Assembly (NCBI GenBank): GCA_002104895.1 | Contig: MCFG01000094.1 | Coordinates: forward strand, 55,001 to 102,500 | DNA from: Anaeromyces robustus | Taxonomy: Eukaryota > Neocallimastigomycota > Neocallimastigomycetes > Neocallimastigales > Neocallimastigaceae | Reading direction: 5' to 3' | DNA length: 47,500 nt | Shown: positions 10,501-24,256 of the stretch, piece after piece | Position numbering within the stretch: the stretch's first letter is position 1 | Layout of the letters: every line of letters begins with the position of its first letter | Made by a program: the position numbers and the translations under genes | Notes under the pieces: generated by a model | The model's input: the letters and a program-made list of their open reading frames with translations, nothing else | What the model was told of the DNA's origin: nothing | Databases searched by the model: none

Positions 10501-13500
10501 TTGTATGGATTATTATTATTTAATTTTATTATTATTATTTTATTATTAATAGTTTTATACATTTAAAGATATTTTTTTTTTTTCTTTCTCTAACATGAAA
10601 ATATTAGAAGATGTACATTAATAATTTTTTAAAAAAGAATAAGAAAAAAAAAAAATAGAAAAGAAAAATAGAAAATAGAAAATGAAAATTTTTATTTTAG
10701 TATTATTAAAATTTAAAAATATAATTAATTTATTAAATTAATTATATTATTTATATTAATATAAATATATTAAAAAAATAAAAGACAATTTATAGTAAAA
10801 CAGATTTTATGTAACCTATACGAAATAAAAAAAAATTTTTTTTTTTAATTCTCGAATTCTTAAATTATTATTATTTATTATTAATAAGATTTCAGTAATA
10901 GCGGATTTAAAAATAGTCTCTATAAATATTAATTATTAAGATTATTATATGTTATATTATTATTTAGTATAGTAATATAAATAATGTAGTATATATAATA
11001 ATTTTTTATGTATTATTATTATCTTATATTAATATTATTATTATCTTATATTAATATTATTATTATTATTATCTTTATCAATAATTATTTGTATAAAAAA
11101 ATTAATATTTATAATTTATATTTATTATATAATTATATATATTTTATAATATTTTATAATACTAATTTTTTCTTTATTATAAAAAATAAAAAAGTTTTGC
11201 CTAATTATTTTCAATTAATATATTTAAATATTTTAAACATTTTAAATAATTATCTTATTTAAAAAAAAAAAAAAAAACAATTTTTTAATATTAATTATAT
11301 TCTATATTTATATATAAATACGGCTGATTTATGATATAAACAATAAATTAATATATTGTATACAAGATATAAATACAATATAAAAATGTATAATTTAATA
11401 ATAAAAATATGGAAGATAATAAGATTTAATAATTAAAAAAAAATAAATATCATGTGTTTCTAATTTAACAACATTTGTATATTATGTTTTTTTTTTTATT
11501 ACTATATTTGGCTTGTTATCATATTATTACATTCCTTATTTAGATATGATAAAAAAAGTAAACAATTTTGTTATATAATATAGTTATAAAATGTTACACA
11601 AACCAAATATAAAAAATTATTATTAAAAATTATAATTTATTATGTAATAAAGGATCTACATTTTTTTTTTATTATGATTGCTACAATTACGGTTTATTAT
11701 TGTTATTTTTTATATAAATATAATAAAATATATAATAAATATAATAAATATATAATATAATAAATATATTAAAATATTAAATATTATAAATATAAAAAAA
11801 AAATATATATATGACAAAAGTACAAAAGTACATAAAACAATTTATCATTAATTGTACTATTTTTTTTTTAAAAAAAAAAAAAAAAGTAATGAACACAGTT
11901 TAAGAATAAAACATTTATGTATTCTTTTTCTTTTTCTTTTTTTTCTTTTTTTTTTGTGTAGTTTGACACCATTTTTTATATGTATTTATTATCTATTTTA
12001 TGATAATTAAAATTGTATAATAAAACTATACCTAAACATAAACTATAAAATAAGCATATTTGTACATGTTATTATACTTTAAAAGTATTTTTTTTTTATT
12101 TAATAATATAAATAAAATTATTCTTTTTTTTATTATTATATATTAGATTTTTTTTAAATAAAATAATAAGGGTGATTTTGTTAGGTTACAATTAAATATA
12201 TTATGGGGTGGAAAAAAAATTTTTTTTTATTTAAATTATCATTTTTTTATTATATAATTAATTAATAATAATAATAATAAATATATTTTTTTTAAATAAT
12301 AATAATTAATTCAAATTAATATCTTATTTTTTTTTTCTTTTTTCTTTTTTTTACTACATTATTATAATTTATACTTTTAACTTAATTCTTATAATAATGT
12401 ATAATTCTTATAAACAATTTATTTTTTTCTCTACCATAATAATAAATAATAATAAATAATAATAAATAAATAATAAATAATAATAAATAATAATAACAGA
12501 ATTATTGAAAGTCAATAGAATATTTAATTTATTATTACTATTATTTGATTTTTTTCCCCACTTTATTTTAAACTTTATTATATAGTTTTTTTTTTTTTTT
12601 CCTTTAAATTAATCTTTTTAATTATTATATGTTAGATATTAGATATGTTAAATGTTACATTTTAAATTTTTATTTTCTATATATGTATGACTATTATTGA
12701 AATAGATTTCATTTTAATCATTTTTATAATAAAGTAATAAATATATACTTATAATGAATCTTTTCACTTATATACACTTTTATATATATATATAAAGTTG
12801 GAAAAAAATAATTATAAAAGAAATCCCTTTTTTATATAATGAATCTTTTCACTTATATACACTTTTATATATATATATAAAGTTGGAAAAAAATAATTAT
12901 AAAAGAAATCCCTTTTTTATATAAAAGTTAAAAACTTTTATTAATAGAATGTATTAAAGTTTAAATAAAATTTATTCCATAATTATGATATAAAAAAAGA
13001 AAGGGAAAAAAAAAACATGGTAATTTGTAATAATAATAACACTATAAGCAACAACAAAAATTTTATTAAAATTTTTAAAGTTTATGATTAAAAATGAATT
13101 TAAAAAATATAATTAAAATAAAAAAGATCTTATTTTTTTTATTATTGTCTTTTATTTTTTATTAAATAAATTTGTATCTTTTTTTTATATAATTATTACA
13201 TAAAAGAAATATAAAATAAAATTAATAATAAAATTAAAAAATAATTGGTAATAATTATATACTTTATTCATTTAGTTAGCTTTATTTTTAAATTCATCTC
13301 ATTAATTCTTATATATTAAATTTTATTAATCTATTAATTTATAATATAAAAATGTAGAAATAAAAATGTAGAAATAAAATTGTAGAGAATTATAGAAAAT
13401 AAAAAAAATAAAATTCTTTTTTTTTTTTTTTTTTTTTTTTTTTTCTATAGTTCTATAATTATAATATTCTATTTTTTTATTATATATTAATTTAAAACAC

Positions 13501-13600
13501 GAGATATATATTATTATGTTTTTATTTATCTATTTTTTTTGTTATATTCTTTCTAAGTTTCTTTAATATTAATATAGAAAGAATTGAATTGAAAAAAACA
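10501..13600. other. Gene-free AT-rich spacer
   Basis: No supportable gene. Two weak open stretches were examined and not accepted: a minus-strand open frame of about 54 codons near 10773-10930, and a plus-strand Ile/Leu/Tyr-rich frame at 11008-11262. The region also holds an exact 85-bp tandem duplication (12751-12920) and several T and A runs. Confidence 0.5.
12751..12920. repeat. Exact 85-bp tandem duplication
   Basis: The 85-bp unit containing GAATCTTTTCACTTATATAC occurs twice head to tail (12751-12835 and 12836-12920) with no difference that I could see, including its internal (TA)n run. This implies a recent duplication. No gene overlaps it. Confidence 0.9.
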
Positions 13601-13601
13601 T

Positions 13602-13659
13602 ATTATATAATTTGAAATTATAATATATTTAATATTTTATTAATTTCAAATAATATAAT
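13602..13659. repeat. 19-bp inverted repeat (hairpin 1)
   Basis: The left arm (13602-13620, containing TTTGAAATTA) and right arm (13641-13659, containing TAATTTCAAA) are reverse complements with one mismatch and a 20-bp spacer. It is the first of three hairpins upstream of the receptor gene starting at 14674. Confidence 0.7.
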
Positions 13660-13824
13660 TAATTATTAATAAAAATATTTATCAGCAATCATTTGATTTA
13701 TATAAAATTTGCATTATAAAGATTTAGTCGAATAAAAAAATTGTAAATAAAGTTATAAAAAAATTATATATAGAATAAAAATAAATGATATAAAATAAAA
13801 ATAAGTTATATTATTAATTTTTTC

Positions 13825-13896
13825 TTTATATTTAATTATAATTTTATAATATTATATAATATATTTATAAATTATAAAATTATAATTAAATATAAA
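13825..13896. repeat. 26-bp perfect inverted repeat (hairpin 2)
   Basis: The left arm at 13825-13850 and the right arm at 13871-13896 are exact reverse complements over 26 bp, with a 20-bp spacer made only of A and T. The length exceeds what chance palindromes in AT-rich DNA usually give. Confidence 0.8.
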
Positions 13897-13960
13897 TTAT
13901 TTTTTCTATTATTTAAAATAATAAAATAAAATAAGAAATAAAAAAAAAAAAATATTAATA

Positions 13961-14063
13961 AATTTAGTTGATAAATATTTTTATAATATTTATTATAATT
14001 TTGATTTTTATTTTATAATTAAATGTATAATTAAATATTATAAAAATATTTATCAACTAAATT
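13961..14063. repeat. 32-bp perfect inverted repeat (hairpin 3)
   Basis: The arms at 13961-13992 (beginning AATTTAGTTGATAAATATTT) and 14032-14063 (ending in the reverse complement) match exactly over 32 bp, with a 39-bp spacer. Candidates are a MITE-like element, a structured RNA, or the product of an inverted duplication. No flanking target duplication was recognised. Confidence 0.85.
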
Positions 14064-14673
14064 TAAGATTATAATACTGAAATGTATCAATTTTAAAAAA
14101 GTATTATTTGTTATTTATTAGAATTAGAATATTAAAGTTAAAGTCATTCGGTAAAAATACAATTATTTAAATCAATGAATAAATAAATAAATTCATAAAT
14201 AAATCTATTTATTAATAAATAGATAAATAAATAAGGTGATCTTTTATATAAAACTTAAAGTTTAATAATGAATATTGAATTTAAATAATTATTATATTAT
14301 TATAATCATAAATAAATAAATATTTGGTAAAAATAATAATGGAGAATTCCATAATTATAATTAAAAATTATATATTTAATCCTTTTATAGTTTTTTAATA
14401 TTTATTAATTTTATTTATACTAAATCATATAAAGGGATAAATATATATATAAAATATGTATAAAGTTTATTAGTTATATATAATTATTTTAATTATTCTT
14501 TTTTAACTTTATATAACTAATAATGATATAAATACTTTTTTTTTTTTTTTTTTTTTTTTTGAAAAAAAAGTTGGAAGAAATGGGAAAAAAAAAATTTTTT
14601 TTATTTATTTTTATAATATATATATATTAAAGTATTAAAATAAAATTATATTCAATTTTTTATATTATTAATA
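14064..14673. other. 5' flank of first receptor gene
   Basis: No coding exon seen. The region is AT-rich, with (AAAT)n near 14180-14240 and a T run of about 23 near 14538-14560. It presumably carries the promoter of the receptor gene at 14674, but no element can be singled out in this base composition. Confidence 0.45.
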
Positions 14674-15608
14674 ATGATATTTAATATAACACTTTTGTTT
14701 CTATTATTTATAATTAATAATGGTATTTAATTTATAAAATGAATAAATATTATAAATAATGATGAAGAAAAAAAAAAACAATTATTAATAATTTATGATA
14801 TAAAAAAAATTGAAAATATATTTCTTTAATAATATATAGATCTTAATAATGCTATTACAATTAATGCTATAACAAATGCAGCTAATATTGATGATGTATA
14901 TATAAGATATATTGATGAATTTGAAGCTTATTCAAAGGAAAATAATCTTAATGTGACTTTTAATTTAAATCTTTTAACTAGTGAAAATTTCACTACAGAA
15001 GTTACTGATTATGAAGCATTAATAGAATTTTTATTAAAGAAAAAATCAACAAAATATGACTTATTTTTCTTTGATAATATTTTTACATTTAAATTTGGAC
15101 CATATTTAGAAAATTTAGAAAATTATATTTCAAAAGAACATATTGATTTATATAGAGATGGTAATGCACCAAAAACATGTATCTTTGATGGAAAATGGGT
15201 AGCTTTGGTAAAATAAAAAAATAAATTAAATAAATAAAACTTTTTTTTATGATACATTTTATAAATGTTATTATGTTACTATTATTATATATATATATAT
15301 ATATATATATTTATTATAAATTTATCATAAATTACGTATATACATTATTTAATTTATATTACATTATCTAATCATATCTTAAATTTTTTTTTTTTATTAT
15401 TACAGCCAGCTAAAACAAATAGTACAGTATTATATTATAATGATGAATATTTAAATAAATATAATAAATCTATACCCAAAACATGGGATGAATTAATAGA
15501 AATAGGAAAATATATTTTAAATGAAGAAAAAAATAATAATAATAATAATGAATTAGTAGCATATAATGGTGTATTTTCAGGTATACCAATATAAAAATAT
15601 TAATAATA

Positions 15609-15647
<39 letters not shown>

Positions 15648-16101
15648 TTTTTTAAATTATAAAAGTTAATTAAATATATATACGTATGTATATAATTATA
15701 TAATTATATTTTTATATTTAGATGATGAAATGGGAATGTGTTCTCTTTACGAATTTATATATTCATTTAGAGATTCAATAGATTCACCATTTCCTGATAT
15801 ACATAGTCAAGAATTTAAAGATTCACTTGATATGATTAAAAAAATTAAACGTGAAATAGTTTCAGGTAAATTATAAAATAATATATAAGTAGAAATATAA
15901 CATTTAAATTTAAAAAGCTTGAATAATAATTTATACCAAAATATAAAATATAAAATACATATAAAATATAAAATTTAAATATAAAAGATAAATATATATA
16001 TATACTAATAAAATATACAATATTTTTCTAATTTAATATATGATATATAAATATTTTCATTATTTATAAATATAATTTATTTATTTATTTATAAATATAA
16101 T

Positions 16102-16140
<39 letters not shown>

Positions 16141-17609
16141 TATATTTATATAAATTTTTTTATAATTTTTTATTTACAAAAGATAAAATGTTAAAAGCTT
16201 CAAGTCAACATACTGAATCAATATTTTCTGATAAAAATTTTATATTTCAAAAATTTTGGTATGTTCCTTGGTTACATTATAATTTTACTATTTTACCTGG
16301 AAAAAAGGAAGGACTTTCAGGTTCTGCTTTAGGAGGATCTAATTTAGGAATTAATACTTATATTAGTGAAGAAAGTAAAAAAGCAGCAGCAATGGTATTA
16401 GAATTTATAACTTCAAGAAAAATGCAAAAAACTTTAATTAAAGATCATCAATTTTTAACAAGTATTCTTAGTCTTTATGAAGATGAAGAAGTTTGTCAAA
16501 ATATTGATTGTAATTCTTTAAAACAAGTTCAATATGTTGTACGACCAACTATTAATTCAACTGATTATAGTCATTATTCAGAAAGATTTAGACATGCTAT
16601 ATTTAAATATGTATTTGAAAATGAAGATATAAAAAATACGATTGAAGATATTGATCATATTAATAAACCTTATTTTATTTCAATAAATCCAAAAGAAAAT
16701 ATTGTAGGATTTATTATTTTCATTTTAACAATTATTTGTTCTATAATCATGATATTATCTTCAGGATTTCTTTTTATAAATAAATATAGATCTAAATTTA
16801 CTTTTCTTCCAATAGATTTTTGGTTAATTTTACTTCTTGGAATTATAATAATAATGAATAGTCCTATATTGGATATTGGTAGTCATATAACTGTTTTTAA
16901 ATGTTCTTTAAGATTATTTTTATTATTTATGGGTTTCGATTTTAATATTATTCCAATATTATATAAATTAATTATTAATTTCCCATTGCATAATAAAATA
17001 TCAAAACATATTTATAGACATCGATATATGTTTCTTTCTTTCTTTATTTTAGTTGATTTCTTTTGTATATTTTTGACATCTTTATCATCAGATGATATTA
17101 AAGAAGTTCAAATGAACAATAAAGATATATATAAATTATGTGAGAGAAAACAAATAAGTCAAGTATTAACATATTTTATATTAATTATTAAAGTTTTACT
17201 ACTTTTAATCATCATATTATTAATATTTATGGAATGGAATATACGAGAAACAAATTATTATATGAAATATATTATATCCACTATTGTTATTGATGTACTT
17301 TGCTCTGTTGTACTTTATGTTTTAATTTATACGGAAATAAAAACAAAAAATTATCCTATTTATCAAATGGTTTTATCCATAGCAATATTTTTATATTCTT
17401 TATCAAATTATATATTTTTATATTTTATACTGATTATAAGAATATTCAATAATGATAAAGAAGTTGAAGATATGATTAGAAATAGTAGACATTCAAATAA
17501 TAATCATTCTAATAAACAAAATATAGATTTCAGAAGACAGGTACTTTCATCCTCTTATAAGCATAATAATAATATTTCAAGAAGTAGTAACCTAAGAACA
17601 GGGGCTTAA
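14674..17609 (+). CDS. Class C (GABA-B-like) GPCR with solute-binding ectodomain, 720 aa
   Basis: Exons are 14674-14722, 14840-15207, 15406-15580, 15722-15865 and 16183-17609; all junctions are GT..AG and in phase. Exon 1 is a signal peptide (MIFNITLLFLLFIINN). Residues about 17-400 resemble a bacterial ABC-type extracellular solute-binding protein (family 1, MalE-like): TWDELIEIGKY, GLSGSALGGSNLGINTYIS, then AAAMVLEFITSRKMQK. Seven membrane segments follow (about 419-443, 456-472, 487-510, 528-545, 574-594, 607-628, 638-666). TM3 has the class C pattern KCSLRLFLLFMGFDF, and a Cys in the second extracellular loop (YKLCER) can form the class C disulphide. The 54-residue tail is Ser/Asn-rich. 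By analogy it should sense an extracellular sugar, peptide or amino acid and signal through G proteins; the ligand is unknown. Similar solute-binding-domain/7TM fusions are known in anaerobic fungi. A close paralogue follows at 18076. Confidence 0.88.
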
Positions 17610-18075
17610 TAAATAAAGATTAAAGTCTAATAAAATTTTAACTAAAATTGATAAAGATTACAACTGAATATTCTAAAAAAGAGATTCAATAAATAGTTTT
17701 TTTTTTTTCTTTAATATAAATTATTAAATCTTTTTTAATAAAAATTAATAATATAATAATATTTATTTAAAAAAAATTTTGCCTAATCAATAATTTAATA
17801 GATAAAAAAAAATTTTAATTTTTTATAAATAAATTAAAAATAATTTTGAAAAATTTTTTTAAAAAAAAAAATCTAAAAAAATTTATCTTTAAAACTTTAA
17901 AACTTTAATATTTTATATTTTATAGAGTTTATTAAAAAAAAAAATAAAATAAAATAAAAAAAAAAAAATAATAAAAAATAAAAATTTTTAAAATATTAGA
18001 ATGAAAATGATATAAATAAAGTATTAAAAAAAAAAAAAAAAGGATAAATTATTAAAAGAAGAGAAAAAAATTAAT
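17610..18075. other. Spacer between the two receptor genes
   Basis: This 466-bp AT-rich spacer has no open frame of note. It holds the 3' flank of the first receptor and the 5' flank of the second. It shows no similarity to the 5' flank of the first receptor beyond low complexity, so the flanks of the tandem duplication have been erased. Confidence 0.5.
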
Positions 18076-19020
18076 ATGATTATAAAAACAGTTTTTATAT
18101 TTTTACTATCATTTTTAACAGTTATAAGTAATGAAAATAAAAAAAAAAATTAAAGAAAAAAAAATAAATAAATCAATAAATTATAATAATATTAATTAGA
18201 ATATATATTTGATAAATGAAATAAAAAAAAATTTTTTTTTATTTATTATATATATATATATATATATAGAAATTAGTAAATCCATTACAGTTAATGCTAT
18301 AACAAATGCAGCTAATATTGATGATGTATATATAAGATATATTGATGAATTTGAAGCTTATTCAAAAGAAAATAATCTTAATGTAACTTTTAATTTAAAT
18401 CTTTTAACTAGTGAAAATTTCACTACAGAAGTTACTGATTATGAAGCATTAATAGAATTTTTATTAAAGAAAAAATCAACAAAATATGATTTATTTTTCT
18501 TTGATAATATTTTTACATTTAAATTTGGACCATATTTAGAAAATTTAGAAAATTATATTTCAAAAGAACATATTGATTTATATAGAGATGGTAATGCACC
18601 AAAAACATGTATCTTTGATGGAAAATGGGTAGCTTTGGTAATTTTTTTTATAAATATATAATAGTATAATTTAAAAATTTGTAGATTTATTATATTTATT
18701 ATTATTATATATATATATATATTATTTTATAAAAAAAAATGAAATAAAATAAAATAAAATAAAATAAAAGCCTGCTAAAACAGACAGTACAGTATTATAT
18801 TATAATGATGATTATTTAAATAAATATAATAAATCATTGCCTAAAACCTGGGATGAATTAATAGAAATAGGAAAATATATCATAGATGAAGAAAATAATA
18901 TAAATAATAATAATAATTTAGTAGCCTATAATGGTGTATTCTCAGGTAATTATATTTTAGAATTTTTTTTTTATTTAAAAAGTATAAAAGTCAAAAAATA
19001 ACAATTAAATTTAATGGTAT

Positions 19021-19052
<32 letters not shown>

Positions 19053-21053
19053 TTCTTTTTTTTTATTTACCTAATTAGATGATGAAATGGGAATGTGTTC
19101 TCTTTATGAATTTATATATTCATTTAGAGATTCAATGGATTCACCATTTCCTGATATACATAGTCAAGAATTTAAAGATTCACTTGATATGATTATAAAA
19201 ATTAAAAATGAAATAGTTTCAGGTAAATGAAAATTTGTACATAATAAATATAAATAAAGAAAAAAAAATAAAAATAATATTTAATAAAAATAAAAATAAA
19301 TTAACTATTATTCTTATTATTCTTGTTAAATATAATATAAAATTTCAATTTATAAATATAATTTATCTATTCTTATTATATTTATTTTTATTTATATTTT
19401 TTAATAATGTTTTTTTTTTTTTTACAAAAGATAAAATGTTAAAAATTTCAAGTCAACATACTGAATTAGTATTTTCTAATAAAAATTTTATATTTCAAAA
19501 ATTTTGGTATGTTCCTTGGTTACATTATAATTTTACTATTTTACCTGGAAAAAAGGAAGGACTTTCAGGTTCTGCTTTAGGAGGATCTAATTTAGGAATT
19601 AATACTTATATTAGTGAAGAAAGTAAAAAAGCAGCAGCAATGGTATTAGAATTTATAACTTCAAGAAAAATGCAAAAAACTTTAATTAAAGATCATCAAT
19701 TTTTAACAAGTATTCTTAGTCTTTATGAAGATGAAGAAGTTTGTCAAAATATTGATTGTAATTCTTTAAAACAAGTTCAATATGTTGTACGACCAACTAC
19801 GAATTCATCTGATTATAGTCATTATTCAGAAAAATTTAGACATGCTGTATTTAAATATGTATTTGAAAATGAAGACTTAAAAAATATGATTGAAGAAATT
19901 GAACATATTAATAAACCTTACTATATTTCAATAAATCGAAAAGAAAATATTGTAGGATTTATTATTTTCATTTTAACAATTATTTGTTCCATAATCATGA
20001 TATTATCTTTAAGATTTCTTTTTCTTCATAAATATAAATCAAATTTTAATTTTTTACCTATTGATTTTTGGATATTATTAGTTATTGGAGCTATATTTAT
20101 GATGAATGCCTTTTTTATGGATATTGAAAAAAATATTACTGTTATAAAATGTTCTATAAAATTATTTTTATTAGCATTTGGTTATGATTTAAATATTATT
20201 CCAATTATATATAAATTAATCATTAATTTTCCAATAAGTAACAATTTTTCTAATTGTATTTCAAAACATCGATATAAATTTATTTCTATCTTTATTATGT
20301 TTGATTTAATTACTGGAGGTATTGTCTCCCTATCATCCTATAGTGTTAATGAAGTTCGAATGAAAAATGAAAAACTTTATAAAATATGTGAAGAAAATAA
20401 CCTTGGAAAACATATAATTTTTATCTATATTACTTTTAAAAGTTTTCATTTTTTTAACCATCATAATATTATTATTTATGGAATGGAATATTAAAGAAAC
20501 AATTCATGATATGAAATATATTATGTCAACAGTTATGATAGATTTACTATGTTTTATTATGTTATATACTTTAATATATAATGAAAATAAATTTAATTAT
20601 TATTCAATTTATCAAATGGTTTTTTCGATTATTCTATTAATGTTTTCTTTATCTAATTATATATTTTTATATTTGATAAATATTATTAAAATCTTTGTTA
20701 AAACGGATGATGAAATTGAAGCTATTATTAAAGAATGTTTAAATTTTGGAAAAGATAATGAACCATCAAAACTACCCTTAAGAAGAACAACCTATAATTC
20801 AAATAATAATGTAGAAGCAACAAAAAGTGATATAACTAATAAAACTAGAACTAGTAGAATAAAATCCATTGTACATAGATTATCAACGGATAGTATAAAT
20901 GATACAGTATGTAAAATAATTGAATGTCATTATAGAGATTCAATAGAAAATAATTCTTGTACATTAGCAAATAGTTCATTAGCAAATGATGCTACAGATA
21001 ATAGTATTTCTAATGTAAAAAACTTTTCTACTTCTACTTTAAAAACAAATTAA
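18076..21053 (+). CDS. Second class C GPCR paralogue, frameshifted in last exon
   Basis: Exons are 18076-18127, 18270-18637, 18771-18945, 19079-19222 and 19431-21053. Internal exons 2-4 have exactly the same lengths (368, 175, 144) and phases as in the upstream paralogue. Exon 1 is a signal peptide (MIIKTVFIFLLSFLTVI). The ectodomain is almost identical to the neighbour, while the 7TM half has diverged (TM3 KCSIKLFLLAFGYDL, loop Cys in YKICEENN). Within the last exon the frame breaks once, in the AAAA at 20438-20441. Aligned with the paralogue there is one extra A between the codons for Lys and Val at the start of TM5, after which the frame resumes as MEWNIKETI. Without that base the product would be about 786 aa with a 120-residue Ser/Thr-rich tail. 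Either a homopolymer sequencing error or a real lesion is possible. The remaining sequence looks under selection, which favours an error or a very young break. Confidence 0.82.
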
Positions 21054-22752
<1,699 letters not shown>

Positions 22753-23295
22753 ATGCGTTTACAAGAAGTTGCTGATAATAAAATAGAAGATGACCGTATT
22801 AAAACTTTATATGAAGAAGCTTTTCCTGAAGATGAAAGAGCTCCATATTGGATTTTAAAACGTAGAGTAAAAGGTGGAAGAGCCGAACATTGGAATTTTT
22901 ATGAAGAAGATACATGGGTAGGTTGGATATATTTAGTAAGACATAAAGATCTTGCCTATATTTTTTTCTTTGCTATTGATGCTAAACTTCGTTGTAAAGG
23001 TTATGGAACAAAAGCATTAAAAGCTCTTATTGAAAAATATAAAGATTATCGAATATTTTTAGCCTTAGAAGATTGGACAGAAGAATCTTCCAACCATGAA
23101 CAAAGAATAAAAAGATATCAATTTTATAAAAATTGTGGTTTAGAACAACTTCCTCATAAATTAAGAGAAGTGAATAATACTTTTGCTATTATGGGAATAG
23201 GTGGAGCTGTTGAACCACATGAATATAAAGAAATGATTGATAAATATATGGGTTTTCCTTTTAAATATTTTTTTGATATGAGAATGGTTGATTAA
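22753..23295 (+). CDS. GNAT-family N-acetyltransferase, 180 aa
   Basis: An intronless frame encodes a GCN5-related N-acetyltransferase, which transfers an acetyl group from acetyl-CoA to an amine. The acetyl-CoA pyrophosphate-binding motif A is R80-CKGYG-T (pattern R/Q-x-x-G-x-G), preceded by the beta-4 strand YIFFFAID. Motif B lies at RYQFYKNCGL (121-130). The N-terminal LYEEAFPEDERAPYWIL is typical of small bacterial (Firmicutes-like) GNATs that start by recognising 'F.EeER.P'. Bacterial origin is therefore likely, in line with the known heavy horizontal gene uptake of rumen fungi, but this is inference. The start ATG follows an A-rich leader of AAAAT repeats. The substrate is unknown. There is no signal peptide or membrane segment, so it is presumably cytosolic. 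Confidence 0.88.
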   Translation: MRLQEVADNKIEDDRIKTLYEEAFPEDERAPYWILKRRVKGGRAEHWNFYEEDTWVGWIYLVRHKDLAYIFFFAIDAKLRCKGYGTKALKALIEKYKDYRIFLALEDWTEESSNHEQRIKRYQFYKNCGLEQLPHKLREVNNTFAIMGIGGAVEPHEYKEMIDKYMGFPFKYFFDMRMVD

Positions 23296-23439
23296 TTTAT
23301 AATAATAATAAATAGAAAGAAAGGGAAAAAATATAAAAAGAAAAATAATACAATAAAATAATAATAATAATAATAATAATAAAAAGAAAAAAGAAAATGG
23401 TATTATACAATTAATGAAATTTATTAAAAATTAATAATC

Positions 23440-23471
<32 letters not shown>

Positions 23472-24256
23472 TACTTTATTGTTACTATTACAAATATTAT
23501 AAATAAATTAAATAATATTGAAAATTGTAAATTATATTTTAATTTATTTTTTATTTATTTTTTATTTATTTTTTATTTAATTTTCATTTATTTTTTATTT
23601 ATTTTTTATTTATTTTTTATTTATTTTTTTATTTATTTTTTTTATTTTATTTAAATTTAATATATATTTTATATATATATTTTAATACTCGTTTATTTAT
23701 TTTTTTTTTAATCACTTCATATTAAACTTTTTTTTTTTTCATTTTTTGTAATTTATAATAAAAAAAACACTTATAATTTTACAGAATAACTATATTATTA
23801 ATTATTAATTATTATTATTATTAATTATTTTTATTAATATTATTGATTTATTTATATAAAAAATATTTACAATAATATCATCTTTCTATATTATAAATAA
23901 TGAAAAAAAAAAAAAATTATATTTTCTAATTATTTTTTTTTTATAAACTATATAAATTATTATTTATATGGAAAAAAATTATTTTAATATTTTTTTTTTT
24001 TTAATTTTTTTTTATTATATAATTTTTTGTATAAACTAACAGTTTATCAAAGGTTTAATAAGGGTTTGGTAAATATATAAAATGATGTGAAAAAAAAAAA
24101 AATAAATAATTTAAAATATGAAAATTAAAATATATACTATGAAATTAAAAAAAATTTTTTTTTTATTTAAAAAAAAAAAACAAGTAAATTTAAAAAGAAA
24201 ACATAATATCTTTCTAAACAATAAATGATATTTTGAAATACTTTTTACTTTATTAT
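23296..24256. repeat. Spacer with TTTATTTATTTTT repeats
   Basis: No gene seen. It carries an irregular tandem array of TTTTTTATTTA-type units near 23537-23645, several long T and A runs, and the 3' flanks of the two convergent genes on either side. Confidence 0.5.

Noticed and set aside
10773-10930. Minus-strand open stretch of about 54 codons (contains FIETIFKSAITEIL)
   Set aside because: No start codon, no phase-matched neighbour exon; left as a possible degenerate exon only.
11008-11262. Plus-strand 84-codon Ile/Leu/Tyr-rich frame
   Set aside because: The first third is a translated TTA/ATT repeat. The last part (IIKNKKVLPNYFQLIYLNIL) looks somewhat protein-like, but no splice partner or family was found.
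18209-18269. Start of the second receptor at an ATG directly upstream of exon 2
   Set aside because: That reading runs through an (AT)n tract just before a TATATAG acceptor. The upstream signal-peptide exon at 18076-18127 joins in the same phase as in the paralogue and fits better.
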